From Ignavibacteriota bacterium (GTDB lineage Bacteria; Bacteroidota; Ignavibacteria; Ignavibacteriales; Melioribacteraceae), in NCBI GenBank assembly GCA_013112585.1, contig JABFGH010000009.1, forward strand, positions 1 through 64,000: a stretch of DNA of 64,000 nt, written 5' to 3'. The notes beneath the pieces were generated by a model. The model did no database searches. It was not told the DNA's origin and saw nothing but the letters and a program-made list of their open reading frames with translations. Position 1 is the stretch's first letter; the number at the start of each line of letters is the position of its first letter. A program made the position numbers and the translations under genes. Shown piece by piece: positions 1-9,197 of the stretch.

Positions 1-68
1 TCCCAGATGAACTCTCCTTCCGAACTTTTTATTTGTTCTCTTGCTAATATTCTACGACTTTTTCGCAT
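1..68 (-). CDS. N-terminal fragment of an unidentified gene, cut by the window edge
   Basis: An ATG at 66-68 (minus strand) opens a frame that runs off the left edge after 22 codons. A strong Shine-Dalgarno sequence, AGAGGTGA, precedes it with suitable spacing. The readable N-terminus is MRKSRRILAREQIKSSEGEF, very basic, with no signal peptide in the visible part. It starts 53 nt after the stop of the DUF1501 gene on the same strand, so it may be the next gene of that operon. Too little is visible to name a family. The gene call rests on the RBS and the absence of stops, not on similarity. Confidence 0.5.
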   Translation of the reverse strand, partial: MRKSRRILAREQIKSSEGEFIW

Positions 69-121
69 TGGTCACCTCTGTTGTTTTTGCTAATTTAACA
101 CTTTTGAGGCGACATTTGTCG

Positions 122-1651
122 TTATTTAACGAGTGTCATCTTAATTGTTCTTCTATAACTGCCTGAAACTAATCTTGCAAAATAAACTCCGCTTGGGTAA
201 TTGCCCGCTCCGAAAGTGGCTGAGTATAACCCAGCTTCCTTGTATCCTTTATCAAGTGTAACAACCTCGGCTCCGGTTGCATCAAAAACTTTTAATGAAA
301 TTATTTGCGGTACACGCAATGTATAATTTATTTGCGTCGAGGGATTAAACGGATTCGGATAATTTTGGTCCAGCGTAAATGCTTGAGGTCCGCCGGATGT
401 AATACTTTTTACACTTATCAATGGCAGTGCTTCAAACTCCTTAAAGAGAACATTATTCATTACTTCAGGATCAATTGCTAACTGGTCTCTTAAAAGTGAT
501 GAATAAACTTGTCGGAAATCGTGAACATATTTATTGTCGCCGCTGTTATCCAGGTCTGATAGATCGGGGTTGCTGCCGAAGATACCGCCGTTAACATTTT
601 TACCAATAACAAACAGAGGTGCTGCCGAACCATGATCTGTGCCTTGGCTTCCGTTCTGTTCTACAGTTCTTCCGAACTCAGAGAATGTCATAAGCACAAC
701 ACGCTCGTCAACGCCAAGCAGCTTAAGGTCTTGCTGGAACGCTCCAACAGCTTCAGATAATGTGTTCAATAAATTTGAATGTCTTCCAAGCTGATTTGAG
801 TGAGTATCAAATCCGCCCATTGATGTTATGTAAACCGGAGTTTCCATTCCGCCCGCAACAAGTTGCGCAACAATTGCTAACTGATCTGCGAGATTTGTAT
901 TTGGGTAGTTCACCTTGTTCTGAATTGTATCGGCTTTCTCTTTTATTAGCTGCGCATATCTAATTGATCGAGCTGCAACATCTTTTATAAATCTTAACTG
1001 ATTGCCTGCAATAGTATTCGGCGGCGGATCGGTATCGGCTGAACTTCCGTTTATCAATTGGAAAAACTGATTCGGGTCTTCGAACGATACGCCAAGTGAA
1101 CCGGATTGACATGTACATTCAAGCAATGATGATTGAGTTGAACCAAGCTGCACCGCCATTGGGTGATCTTTATTAAAATTAGGATCGTCCAAAACTGCAT
1201 TGCCCAAATATCTTCCAAGCCATCCGTCATTTATTGTTTGATTAGAGTCAGAGCCGGAGAGCCAAATATCAGTTGAACGAAAGTGAGATCGGTTCTGATT
1301 TGGATAACCGACACTTTGCACGATGGCTAAATTTCCATCTTGATAAAGATCATGCATTTCCCCCATTGAGGGATGAAGCCCCGTTAAATTATTTAACTGA
1401 AGTACTTCACTTTTTCCTAATCCAATATTCGGTCGCTTATTGTGGTATATATCATCCTCGTAAGGAATTACTGTATTCAATCCATCATTGCCGCCGCTAA
1501 GCTGAAGCAGAACTAAAACTTTTCCATCAACTGCTTCCGGCTTCATAAAGGAATTTGAAAATGCTCTCAACGGCATATTGCCAATCGAAAGTGAAACTGA
1601 ACCAATTCCCGAAATGATTCCTAAATTTTTTAAAAAATTTCTTCTATCCAT
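122..1651 (-). CDS. DUF1501 family secreted protein with T9SS sorting domain
   Basis: 509 residues. The N-terminus MDRRNFLKNLG is a twin-arginine-like signal followed by a hydrophobic stretch, as is usual for DUF1501 proteins, which are exported and of unknown biochemical function. The family motif region LLQLSGGNDGLNTVIPY (about residues 46-64) and the later TFSEFGRTVEQNGSQGTDHG region fit the DUF1501 (sulfatase-like fold) family. The last ~85 residues (QNYPNPFNPSTQINYTL onward, ending in TIKMTLVK) are a type A T9SS sorting domain, so the product is probably delivered to the cell surface. It lies 12 nt downstream of the DUF1800 gene; this pair is conserved in many phyla and the two are likely co-transcribed. 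A Tat-like signal combined with a T9SS tail is plausible but not proven. Confidence 0.9.
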   Translation of the reverse strand: MDRRNFLKNLGIISGIGSVSLSIGNMPLRAFSNSFMKPEAVDGKVLVLLQLSGGNDGLNTVIPYEDDIYHNKRPNIGLGKSEVLQLNNLTGLHPSMGEMHDLYQDGNLAIVQSVGYPNQNRSHFRSTDIWLSGSDSNQTINDGWLGRYLGNAVLDDPNFNKDHPMAVQLGSTQSSLLECTCQSGSLGVSFEDPNQFFQLINGSSADTDPPPNTIAGNQLRFIKDVAARSIRYAQLIKEKADTIQNKVNYPNTNLADQLAIVAQLVAGGMETPVYITSMGGFDTHSNQLGRHSNLLNTLSEAVGAFQQDLKLLGVDERVVLMTFSEFGRTVEQNGSQGTDHGSAAPLFVIGKNVNGGIFGSNPDLSDLDNSGDNKYVHDFRQVYSSLLRDQLAIDPEVMNNVLFKEFEALPLISVKSITSGGPQAFTLDQNYPNPFNPSTQINYTLRVPQIISLKVFDATGAEVVTLDKGYKEAGLYSATFGAGNYPSGVYFARLVSGSYRRTIKMTLVK

Positions 1652-1663
1652 GTTGCTGCCTTT

Positions 1664-3028
1664 TTAAGTCAGTTGATATTCTGATAATCGTAATAATGCT
1701 TTGAAAAAATCCTTAAGTCGGTCTTCCGCATTTTGATTGTAAGTTGACCAATCATAAACAGCGGCGCCGTCTAATAATATTCCAAGCAAATATGTTTTTC
1801 TATTTTCTGAAAGGGGATAAGCTAAAAAAGTACTTGTTACATCTTCAACAAATTGTACTGCATCCTCGGCACTGCTGTAGGTTCTGGCAAAATCAATAAT
1901 GTTTAAGTCGGAATTTCGACCGCTGATTATGCTGTCGGAAAATATATGTCTTGCAGGTAATGTATTTGTGCTTATCCAAACTTTGTCGCCTTGCCATCCC
2001 GCAACATTAGGGGGTGCAAAAAGTGTCTGCCCAATTTGGTTTGCTTCTCTTCGCATGTAATCATAATCGGGGTTTTGAATATTAAACTGTTTCATCACTC
2101 CAATTATCATTTCAACGGGACTTTTAATTTTTGCTCCCATTATTTCATCAGTATAAAACATTGCCGATTTAAGAAGCGTTGAAAGCAGAGGTTTTATTTC
2201 ATAATTGTTTTCACGAAAAACCTGACCAAGCTGCTGAACAATTGTTTCGTTCGGTTCAAAATGAACAAACTCTTTGAAGAGTTTTCGGCTAATATAGTTG
2301 GCTGTTTCCGGCTGACTAAAAATTATATCAATAATATCAATGTGATTGAAATTGCCTGTTTGTCCCATAAAAGTTTTGTTGGTATCATCAAACCTTTCGG
2401 GATTAAAGTATGAAGTCAAATCTTCAACCTGCCACCCTGTCAATGCCCTAGCAGCTTCCGCAATATCTTGCTCGGTATAATTGCCAATACCAATTGTAAA
2501 AAGTTCATTCAGCTCCCTCGCGTAATTTTCGTTCGGGTCGCCTTTATGATTCTTTGTACCGTCAAGGTAAATTAACATTGCCGGATCAGTTGTTACTTGT
2601 ACTGTCAACTCTTTAAAGTTTCCGAAGCAGTGATCTCTAAACAATTTGTTCTGCCAATACATTCTTTGGGGCAGTCTTACGACTGATAATTCCGACACAA
2701 AATGATTATGAAGAAAAAGAACGATCTTTTCTCTAAAAGACAAACCCTGTGTAAGCATTAAATTGAACCACCAAAAAGTGAGTTCATAATATCTAACATT
2801 ACTGTTTGTGTTTGATGTGTCGGTAACCCAAAACCCCGGACTTTGAGGTGCAGCTTTATCTGCAAGCAAATGGTTGTCAACAAAATCATCCAGAGTAAGC
2901 GAAGTTGCAAACTCCAAATCCTGTTTTGTATAACCGTAAGTTGTTCGCGAGAGTAGGTGTGCGGCAGATTTTAGATCCCAATCCGCAGTTTTATTTAAGC
3001 CGTTACTATTGTAAACTATTGATGCCAT
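1664..3028 (-). CDS. DUF1800 family protein
   Basis: 454 residues, full length for DUF1800. The N-terminal AAHLLSRTTYGYTKQDL segment matches the family's usual LLxRxTFGxT motif. The central block LTVQVTTDPAMLIYLDGTKN, followed by NENYARELNELFTIGIGNYTEQD and ARALTGWQV, is the diagnostic core. FAPPNVAGWQGDKVWIST near residue 340 is the other conserved block. No signal peptide or T9SS tail is visible, unlike its partner at 122-1651, to which it is linked by a 12-nt gap. Function is unknown; the constant pairing with DUF1501 suggests a joint role at the envelope (inference). It could begin slightly further in, but this ATG precedes the conserved block by a reasonable distance. Confidence 0.9.
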   Translation of the reverse strand: MASIVYNSNGLNKTADWDLKSAAHLLSRTTYGYTKQDLEFATSLTLDDFVDNHLLADKAAPQSPGFWVTDTSNTNSNVRYYELTFWWFNLMLTQGLSFREKIVLFLHNHFVSELSVVRLPQRMYWQNKLFRDHCFGNFKELTVQVTTDPAMLIYLDGTKNHKGDPNENYARELNELFTIGIGNYTEQDIAEAARALTGWQVEDLTSYFNPERFDDTNKTFMGQTGNFNHIDIIDIIFSQPETANYISRKLFKEFVHFEPNETIVQQLGQVFRENNYEIKPLLSTLLKSAMFYTDEIMGAKIKSPVEMIIGVMKQFNIQNPDYDYMRREANQIGQTLFAPPNVAGWQGDKVWISTNTLPARHIFSDSIISGRNSDLNIIDFARTYSSAEDAVQFVEDVTSTFLAYPLSENRKTYLLGILLDGAAVYDWSTYNQNAEDRLKDFFKALLRLSEYQLT

Positions 3029-3440
3029 AATTTTCGTTTATTTTTGAAATAATTTTTTTCTGATTTTTCCCATGCTGCTTAACATTTTTTATAAACTTCC
3101 CTTAGTAAGTTAAGATGTGATAAAACGCACAATTTCAATGCCACGGGAATTATGTTTTACTTATTAAATAATTTCGAAGAGTAATTGAGGAATTGAAATA
3201 AAATTACTCAGATCGGTAGATTTTTACAAGTAAAATTTACCTTGTGTCCGATTTAAAAAATACTTTATTGTTTCATTAAAAAGTAAAATAGATTGCTTGT
3301 CCCGCATGGATCACTTTGTGGCAATCTGTTATTAAGTTCGCAGATTGAGATCAATCTACGGTACAAAATTATTAAAAAGTATAAAACCCAGCCCCGGTAA
3401 GTTGGGGATGGATTATTATACTTAGTAGAAGAGAATCTAC
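3029..3440. other. Intergenic stretch with small inverted repeats
   Basis: 412 bp between the barrel-protein stop and the DUF1800 start, with no convincing reading frame. Visible structure: AGATTGC at 3290-3296 pairs with GCAATCT at 3321-3327; AGATTGAGATCAATCT at 3342-3357 is a tight hairpin; and CCCC/GGGG arms near 3393-3408 followed on the minus strand by a T-rich run could be a weak terminator for the barrel gene. The AGATTGC arms resemble those of the better-preserved palindrome at 6040-6151 and may be a decayed copy. Confidence 0.4.
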
Positions 3441-4697
3441 TTAAAATGCCATTCCAGTTGATAAAAACGCAAAGGTTGAACCTCCGCCGCCGATATTATT
3501 AAATCCTTGTCGCAGTACATCCTCATTAATTGTTGCATCAAGGTAAAATGAGCCTAGTTTGAAGCCAACTCCCATTGTCATTCCGCCATTTGCAGGCGAA
3601 TACTGAGTTTTTATTGTTTCATTTACTTCAGTTGCATTTCCTGGGATTGGTGTTTCGTCTGTAACTTTATTTGTACTTACGCTGTATCCCAATCTTGCGG
3701 TAAGCCATTCAAGTAATTCCCATTCAGCGCCGAAGTTCCAAATAGGGAATGAAAACACAGAATTTTCTAATTCAGGATCTCCCGGAATTGCAGGGATTGT
3801 AGTCTTAGCAATTTCGATTGAGGGACCGCCGCTAACGAGTAATTTATCATGTTCGAAAACAATTCCAAACCCGGCTCGAATACGGCTGAGTTCAGGTAAA
3901 TCCGTTGAAGTTATACCTTCATCGTCACCAATGTCCGCACTTCCTTTTGTCGATAGGTAGGAAATTATTGGTACAATAGTAACTTTTTTCGACATGTTAA
4001 TAAATATTCTGGAATTAACACCAATAATTGTCTGATCAAATTTTGTATCATTTACATTTGGTGCTTCGCGGGTTGCACTGGGGGTCATAAAAAATGCAGA
4101 AACCGCTAATCTTATACTTCTAGTAAGTTTTCCCATATAACCCACATTCAGCCCAAATTGACTGGCATTTCCTGCGGTAGTTTGCCCGTTTGCAAGGTTT
4201 TCTTCATTTGTTGAACCTGCATAAGCGATACTTACTCCAATATTATGAACTCCTGCAATGTAGCTTATTAAAAAAACAACATTGTTATCCATCGGAATTA
4301 CCGGAACAGAACCGCCGATGCTGTTAATTTGTCCTGTGATATCAAATGGGTCTAATGCCGCAGTTGAAACACCCGAAAAATCATTGCGAGCTAAAAATGC
4401 ACCCATGGTAAATTGCCTATCCAGCTTAAAATCAGCATAAATGAATTGTCCATTTCCGCCGCTGCCAAAATCATTACCGGTAGATGAACCAATATCACCG
4501 AAAATAAAATCAGTAAATTTTGCGCTCCAGGCAGGGTTATGAGCAATAAAATAAGGGTCTATCAAATAGGGTGAATTTCCCATGCTCATAATTCTTGCAT
4601 AGCCGCCGCTTCTATTTATTTCTTTACCATATTGAGCAAAAGCTAAAGAAGTAAGTGATATTGTTAAAATGAAAATTGTAATTACACGTTTGAACAT
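3441..4697 (-). CDS. Outer-membrane beta-barrel protein, PorV/FadL-like
   Basis: 418 residues. MFKRVITIFILTISLTSLAFAQ is a clear Sec signal peptide. The mature protein starts near YGKEINRSGGYARIMSMGNSPYLIDPYFIAHNPAWSAKF; an early GARxxAMG-like segment followed by a N-P-A motif is typical of PorV/PorQ and FadL-type barrels of this phylum. The rest is alternating beta-strand sequence rich in G, S and aromatics, and the protein ends in ...FLSTGMAF with a C-terminal phenylalanine, as expected for BAM-assembled outer-membrane proteins. It follows ruvA by ~140 bp and may have its own promoter. Specific function unknown; assignment to the PorV-like group is a fold-level guess. Confidence 0.65.
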   Translation of the reverse strand: MFKRVITIFILTISLTSLAFAQYGKEINRSGGYARIMSMGNSPYLIDPYFIAHNPAWSAKFTDFIFGDIGSSTGNDFGSGGNGQFIYADFKLDRQFTMGAFLARNDFSGVSTAALDPFDITGQINSIGGSVPVIPMDNNVVFLISYIAGVHNIGVSIAYAGSTNEENLANGQTTAGNASQFGLNVGYMGKLTRSIRLAVSAFFMTPSATREAPNVNDTKFDQTIIGVNSRIFINMSKKVTIVPIISYLSTKGSADIGDDEGITSTDLPELSRIRAGFGIVFEHDKLLVSGGPSIEIAKTTIPAIPGDPELENSVFSFPIWNFGAEWELLEWLTARLGYSVSTNKVTDETPIPGNATEVNETIKTQYSPANGGMTMGVGFKLGSFYLDATINEDVLRQGFNNIGGGGSTFAFLSTGMAF

Positions 4698-4788
4698 ATT
4701 GTCTCCAAATGTTGGGTATTATTCGATTTTTTTTGAATTACTTTATACTTAATCAAATACTTTGCCAACGTGTGATTTTTGTCACATT

Positions 4789-4826
4789 TTAGGAGTTAGG
4801 CGTTAGGAGTTAGGAGTTGGGAGTTA
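4789..4826. repeat. Short tandem repeat (GGAGTTA units)
   Basis: About five imperfect copies of a 7-8 bp unit (TTAGGAGT) lie just after the ruvA stop, ending with GGAGTTAACTCC, itself a palindrome. Similar short arrays directly follow the stop codons of the genes ending at 54453 and 61399. Confidence 0.7.
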
Positions 4827-4838
4827 ACTCCGTAAATA

Positions 4839-5429
4839 CTACTTATTCAAAATTGACAACGCCTGTTTAACAAGGTCCTCTATTGATGCATCCGGGGTTT
4901 TCTCAAGAATATCACGCACACTTTTTTCTGCTGTTTTAGTGTTGTAACCTAAACTGGTTAAAGCAGAAACCGCATCATTTTTAATTGCAAATTTTGCATT
5001 GGTTACTTCAATAAATTCTTCAGCAAGTTTTTCAACTTTATCCCGTAGTTCAATGAGCATGCGCTCTGCGGTTTTTCTCCCAATGCCGGGTATTGCAACC
5101 AATCTAGAAATATTGCCAACCTGCAGTGCTTCTTTTAATTCCTCAATTTGTATTCCCGATAAAATACTTTGTGCAAGCTTTGGACCAATGCCGCTAACAC
5201 TAATTAGCAGACGAAACATTTCTTTTTCCGCTTCAGTTGAAAATCCATATAGATCCAGCGCATCTTCTTTTACGCTTAAAAATGTATAAAGTGATGCAGT
5301 GCTGTTTTCTTCGCCAAGTTTTTCAAAAGTGGTGATAGAAATATTAACTGAGTACCCAACGCCATTAACATCAAGTAAAATTTGTGTCGGTTTTTTGGAA
5401 ATTATTTTACCTGTCAAAAATCCAATCAT
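4839..5429 (-). CDS. ruvA: Holliday junction branch migration protein RuvA
   Basis: 196 residues, normal RuvA length. RuvA tetramers bind Holliday junctions and load the RuvB motor during recombinational repair in the cytoplasm. The start MIGFLTGKIISKKPTQILLDVNGVGYSV is the OB-fold domain. Two helix-hairpin-helix motifs follow: VSGIGPKLAQSILSG (about residue 79) and IPGIGRKTAERMLIEL (about 114). A C-terminal three-helix domain (VSALTSLGYNTKTAEKSV) binds RuvB. An AGGAGA ribosome-binding site precedes the ATG. ruvC ends 18 nt upstream on the same strand, the usual ruvC-ruvA order; ruvB is not in this window. Confidence 0.97.
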   Translation of the reverse strand: MIGFLTGKIISKKPTQILLDVNGVGYSVNISITTFEKLGEENSTASLYTFLSVKEDALDLYGFSTEAEKEMFRLLISVSGIGPKLAQSILSGIQIEELKEALQVGNISRLVAIPGIGRKTAERMLIELRDKVEKLAEEFIEVTNAKFAIKNDAVSALTSLGYNTKTAEKSVRDILEKTPDASIEDLVKQALSILNK

Positions 5430-5447
5430 TAAAAATTTTCTCCTGAA

Positions 5448-5984
5448 TTAAATAATTACTTTATCGGGATTAGCTTTTATAAATTTTTCCCAGCTTCCGC
5501 TTTTATGCGATGCCGATGAACTTTTAAATGCATGGCAAACGGCAACGGCAAGTGCATCTGTTTCGTCAAATTTCATTTTAATTTTATTTAACTGCAATAA
5601 TTTGTTGATCATAAATTGAACTTGCTCCTTAGAGGCAGCACCCTTTCCAACAACTGATTTCTTGATTTCGCGCGGAGAGTATTCGGCAATATTAATTTTG
5701 TTGTGCACAGCCGCAAGCATTGCTACTCCTCGTGCATATCCAATTTTCATAGTTGATTGAATATTTTTTCCGTAAAAGGCGGTCTCTATTGCAAATTCAT
5801 CGGGATCATGAAGTTTTATGAGACGGTTAAGTTCATCATAAATTTTTTCTATTCGGGGTGCAAGTGCTTTAACGGCGGGAGTTTTAATAATTCCCGCATC
5901 AATAAATTTTACTTCTTTATTATTGTACTCAATTATACCAAACCCCGTTACAATTGTACCGGGGTCAACTCCAATAATTTTCAT
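5448..5984 (-). CDS. ruvC: Crossover junction endonuclease RuvC
   Basis: 178 residues. RuvC resolves Holliday junctions by symmetric nicking, working with RuvAB. The start MKIIGVDPGTIVTGFGIIEY has the RNase H-fold first strand with catalytic D7. The other acidic residues fall where expected: E67 in DEFAIETAF, then D140 and D143 in FDETDALAVAVCHA. Length and motif order match the family, so the enzyme should be active. It lies between yebC (upstream, with a palindromic repeat in the gap) and ruvA (18 nt downstream); yebC-ruvC-ruvA is a common bacterial cluster. Confidence 0.97.
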   Translation of the reverse strand: MKIIGVDPGTIVTGFGIIEYNNKEVKFIDAGIIKTPAVKALAPRIEKIYDELNRLIKLHDPDEFAIETAFYGKNIQSTMKIGYARGVAMLAAVHNKINIAEYSPREIKKSVVGKGAASKEQVQFMINKLLQLNKIKMKFDETDALAVAVCHAFKSSSASHKSGSWEKFIKANPDKVII

Positions 5985-6039
5985 AAAAGTTTTTCATTGA
6001 TTATAAATTATTCGAAACCTTTGAATAAAACTACTAAGT

Positions 6040-6151
6040 GTCATTGCGATGAGTTTTTCCCGCCCTTCCCGCAGTATTGTTTGTGGGGAAGCAATCTGCT
6101 AAAGTTAGAGATTGCTTCATCCCGATAAAAAGCATCGGGATTCGCAATGAC
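6040..6151. repeat. Extragenic palindromic repeat between yebC and ruvC
   Basis: A 112-bp inverted repeat in the 179-bp gap. The outer arms GTCATTGCGA (6040-6049) and TCGCAATGAC (6142-6151) pair perfectly. Inner arms GAAGCAATCT (6088-6097) and AGATTGCTTC (6109-6118) also pair, and CCCGAT/ATCGGG (6121-6140) makes a nested hairpin. It starts 12 nt after the yebC stop. It looks like the dispersed CATTGCGA...TCGCAATG repeats common in bacterial intergenic DNA. Confidence 0.85.
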
Positions 6152-6163
6152 AATATTTGATCT

Positions 6164-6892
6164 CTATTCTTCAACAAATTCTGCGTTTGTATAAACATTT
6201 TGTACATCATCGCTATCTTCTAAAGCATCAATTAGTTTGATAACTTTTTCAGAGTCTTCACCCTGCACATCAACAGTATTTTTTGCTATCCACTGAAGTG
6301 AAGCATTTTCAATTTCGAGTCCCGCCTCAAGCAGTGCTTTTCTAACAGTTTCAAAAGATTCAATAGAGGCGGCAACTTCAAAGAATCCGTCATCAAACTG
6401 CAAATCGTCAGCACCGGCTTCTAATACAATCTCCATTAGGTCATCTTCGGTTTTGCCTTGTTCGGGCAGTGTAATAATTCCTTTATGCTCAAACATCCAT
6501 GCAACAGAACCGGTTTCACCTAAACTTCCGCCGTACTTGCTGAATAAATGTCTTACTTCCGCTACTGTTCTATTTTTATTATCAGTTACACATTCAACAT
6601 AAACTGCAACACCTGCAGGTCCGTAACCTTCGTAATTAAGTTCAAGGTACGTTGCACCTTCAAGTTCGCCCAAAGCTTTTTTAATTGCCCGCTCAATATT
6701 ATCCATTGGCATGTTGGCAGATTTTGCGTTATCAACTGCAAGTCTTAAACGAGGGTTGGCATTAACATCGCCTCCGCCCTGGCGTGCCGCGATAGTTATT
6801 TCTTTTATAAGCTTTGTAAAAATCTTACCGCGTTTTGCATCATTGGCTGCTTTTTTTCTTTTAATGGTAGACCACTTTGAGTGACCTGACAT
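6164..6892 (-). CDS. yebC: YebC/PmpR (TACO1) family regulatory protein
   Basis: 242 residues. The start MSGHSKWSTIKRKKAANDAKRGKIFTKLIKEI is the family's hallmark N-terminus. The blocks NPRLRLAVDNAKSANMPMDNIERAIKK and YEGYGPAGVAVYVECVTDNKNRTVAEVRH follow in order, with a three-domain layout of usual length. Family members have been described as DNA-binding transcriptional regulators and, for TACO1/YebC, as translation factors that help ribosomes through difficult sequences. An AGGAG ribosome-binding site precedes the ATG. It sits 22 nt downstream of recJ and upstream of ruvC, a standard neighbourhood. The palindromic repeat at 6040-6151 separates it from ruvC. Confidence 0.95.
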   Translation of the reverse strand: MSGHSKWSTIKRKKAANDAKRGKIFTKLIKEITIAARQGGGDVNANPRLRLAVDNAKSANMPMDNIERAIKKALGELEGATYLELNYEGYGPAGVAVYVECVTDNKNRTVAEVRHLFSKYGGSLGETGSVAWMFEHKGIITLPEQGKTEDDLMEIVLEAGADDLQFDDGFFEVAASIESFETVRKALLEAGLEIENASLQWIAKNTVDVQGEDSEKVIKLIDALEDSDDVQNVYTNAEFVEE

Positions 6893-6914
6893 AGTAACTC
6901 CTGATAAATTATTT

Positions 6915-8636
6915 TTACTGAACTCTCTCTTTGATCCGCATATCTTTTAATCTTAGCTGCGGATATTCTTTTCCGTCTTTTGTAATTTTTTCAATTGTGT
7001 AAACAATATCTACTAAATTTTTTTCTTTATCAATTACATTGGCAAATGAACCAAGATTAAACCCAATTGAATCGAAAACTTTGTCTGTTCCGTTCTGCCT
7101 AAAGTAAGCTACAAAATGATTGCGCCCTACAACTCTCGGATTGTAAACAAGTTCAACATCTTCACTTAAAAATACCGGTCGCATATTACCGGGTCCATAA
7201 GGTGCAAACTGGTCAAGTACCCTAACAAACTTAGGTGTAATTTCTGAAAGAGAAATTTTTGTATCAATATTTATTTCGGGAAAAATTTGTTTGTCGCTTA
7301 AATTTTCTTTTAAGTAATCATTAAACCTTTTTCTAAACTCAGGAATGTTTCCAATTTCAATTGCTAAACCGGCAGCGGCTTCATGCCCGCCGAATTGTAT
7401 TAGTAAATCATCACAGCTTTCTAATGCTTTGTAAATATTAAAGCCGGAAATACTTCGTGCCGAACCTTTAGCAACCCCATCAATTGTACTTAGCATAACA
7501 GAGGGTCTGTAATATTTTTCTACCAATCTTGATGCAACAATACCAATAACACCGGGATGCCAATTATCCTGATGAAGAACAATTCCAAAGTCTTCTTCCA
7601 TATTGGTTATCAGCTCAAGTTCCCGCAGAGCATCGGTAAAGGTGCTTTCATCAATTTTTCTTCTTTCAAGATTTTCATCTTCTAAAACCCTGGCTAATTT
7701 TATCGCGTCCTGATAATCATCGGTAATAAATAAATCCACGGCACGATTTGCATCACCCAGTCTGCCTACTGCATTAATGCGGGGTGCAAGTGTAAATACA
7801 ATTTGTCCGGCAGATAAATTACCAGGCTCCATTCTTGCACTTTTAATTAATGCTAAAATTCCGGGTCGGGGATTTTGATTTATCTGTTCAATACCTTCCC
7901 GTACTAAAACTCTGTTTTCGTCAACAAGGGGAACAATATCAGCAGCAGCGGCAAGTGCAACTAAGTCGAGATATTTAAGAGCAATATCCCGCCGACCAAA
8001 TCTATCGCCAACGGCTCTTGCCAATTTGAACGCAACACCCGCACCCGATAGATACTTAAACGGGTAATCGCAGCCGGGCTTTAACGGATCAAGCACGGCA
8101 ACTGCGTTTGGTATTTCATCCTTTGGTTTATGATGATCGCAAATAATTGTATCTATCCCCAACGAATTTGCATACTCAACCTCTTCGACCGCAGTAATTC
8201 CGCAATCAACAGAAATCATTAACGCAGCATTTTTCGATTTCACATTATCGACTCCCTCTTTTGAAAGTCCATAACCATCGGTTATTCTGTTGGGAATATA
8301 AATTTCGGCATTACCGCCGAGCTCTTTTAAAAAGAGGTACATTAATGATGCGGAACAAGTACCGTCAACATCATAATCGCCGTAAACAACAATTTTTTCG
8401 TTGGTTGTAATTGCCTCAATTACCCGTTTAGCGGCTTCTTCCATTCCGTTCATTAAAAGAGGATCGTGTAAAGTTTCCATTGAGGGACGGAAATAATTTT
8501 TTGCCTCGAAAAAGTTTTTTACACCTCTGCGGATTAGCAAATCGGCAAGCACATTGGAAATGTTTAAGGTATCGGCTAAAGCAAGCACTTCATTTTCATC
8601 TGCCTGCTCTCTAAGCTTCCATAGTTTTTTTAACAT
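6915..8636 (-). CDS. recJ: Single-stranded-DNA-specific exonuclease RecJ
   Basis: 573 residues, typical for RecJ. RecJ degrades single-stranded DNA 5' to 3' in recombination and mismatch repair. Metal-binding motifs of the DHH phosphoesterase superfamily are visible: VVYGDYDVDGTCSAS, ISVDCGITA and ICDHHKPKDEIP. The DHHA1 half contains PRINAVGRLGDA and the FGGHEAAAGLAI motif, followed by a C-terminal OB-fold domain. The gene starts only 27 nt after the 3' end of the RNase P RNA on the same strand, so it may be transcribed by read-through from rnpB. yebC follows after 22 nt. Confidence 0.96.
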   Translation of the reverse strand: MLKKLWKLREQADENEVLALADTLNISNVLADLLIRRGVKNFFEAKNYFRPSMETLHDPLLMNGMEEAAKRVIEAITTNEKIVVYGDYDVDGTCSASLMYLFLKELGGNAEIYIPNRITDGYGLSKEGVDNVKSKNAALMISVDCGITAVEEVEYANSLGIDTIICDHHKPKDEIPNAVAVLDPLKPGCDYPFKYLSGAGVAFKLARAVGDRFGRRDIALKYLDLVALAAAADIVPLVDENRVLVREGIEQINQNPRPGILALIKSARMEPGNLSAGQIVFTLAPRINAVGRLGDANRAVDLFITDDYQDAIKLARVLEDENLERRKIDESTFTDALRELELITNMEEDFGIVLHQDNWHPGVIGIVASRLVEKYYRPSVMLSTIDGVAKGSARSISGFNIYKALESCDDLLIQFGGHEAAAGLAIEIGNIPEFRKRFNDYLKENLSDKQIFPEINIDTKISLSEITPKFVRVLDQFAPYGPGNMRPVFLSEDVELVYNPRVVGRNHFVAYFRQNGTDKVFDSIGFNLGSFANVIDKEKNLVDIVYTIEKITKDGKEYPQLRLKDMRIKERVQ

Positions 8637-8663
8637 ATTATTATAGAAGCAAAAAATAGTTAA

Positions 8664-9091
8664 CGGACCCGGTTTATAAGCCGAATTCTGTATTCTCTAA
8701 AAAGAGAATGGCAATTATTTGTCTCGATCCTAAATTACTTCAGGACTCCAGCGGTCTACCCGAAGGGACACAAAGCGAACAACCTTGATCCGACGTATCG
8801 GATACCCTTCTTACTTGACCTTGCTCCAGGCGGGGTTTGCAATGATCCCGAAATTCTTCGGGACTCTCTTTAAAGAGACCCCTGGTATTACTACCAGGGC
8901 GGTAGGCTCTTAACCTGCCATTTCACCCTTATCCCGATTGAATCGGGACGGTATTTTTTCTGTTGCACTTTCCGTTACCGATAGCTTTAACCATCGGCAC
9001 CCGGGTGTTACCCGGCACCTTGTTCTGCGGAGTTCGGACTTTCCTCTATTCACGGAATAATCCATTGAATAGCAACTGCCCAACCGGATCC
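8664..9091 (-). ncRNA. rnpB: RNase P RNA (M1 RNA), bacterial class A
   Basis: Read on the minus strand, the RNA begins GGATCCGGTT at 9091 and ends AACCGGGTCC near 8664; these ends pair as a perfect 10-bp P1 helix (with one G-U). Inside are the universal RNase P segments GAGGAAAGTCCGAACTCCGC, followed by ACAAGGTGCCGGGTAAC, then AACGGAAAGTGCAACAG, GGTGAAATGGCAGG, and near the 3' end AGACCGCTGGAGTCC and a 3'-terminal GCTTATAAACCGGG. The length of ~428 nt suits class A. A TATAAT hexamer at 9135-9140 on the minus strand is a candidate -10 box ~45 nt upstream; no clear -35 is seen. No terminator separates it from recJ. Confidence 0.96.
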
Positions 9092-9197
9092 ATTAACAGC
9101 ATTTTCACTTTTTCTTTTTATTAAATTAACATTTATTATATCGTTGCTAATATAATAAAAAGCATTCCAGAATTCATTATTAAAAATTTATAAATCA

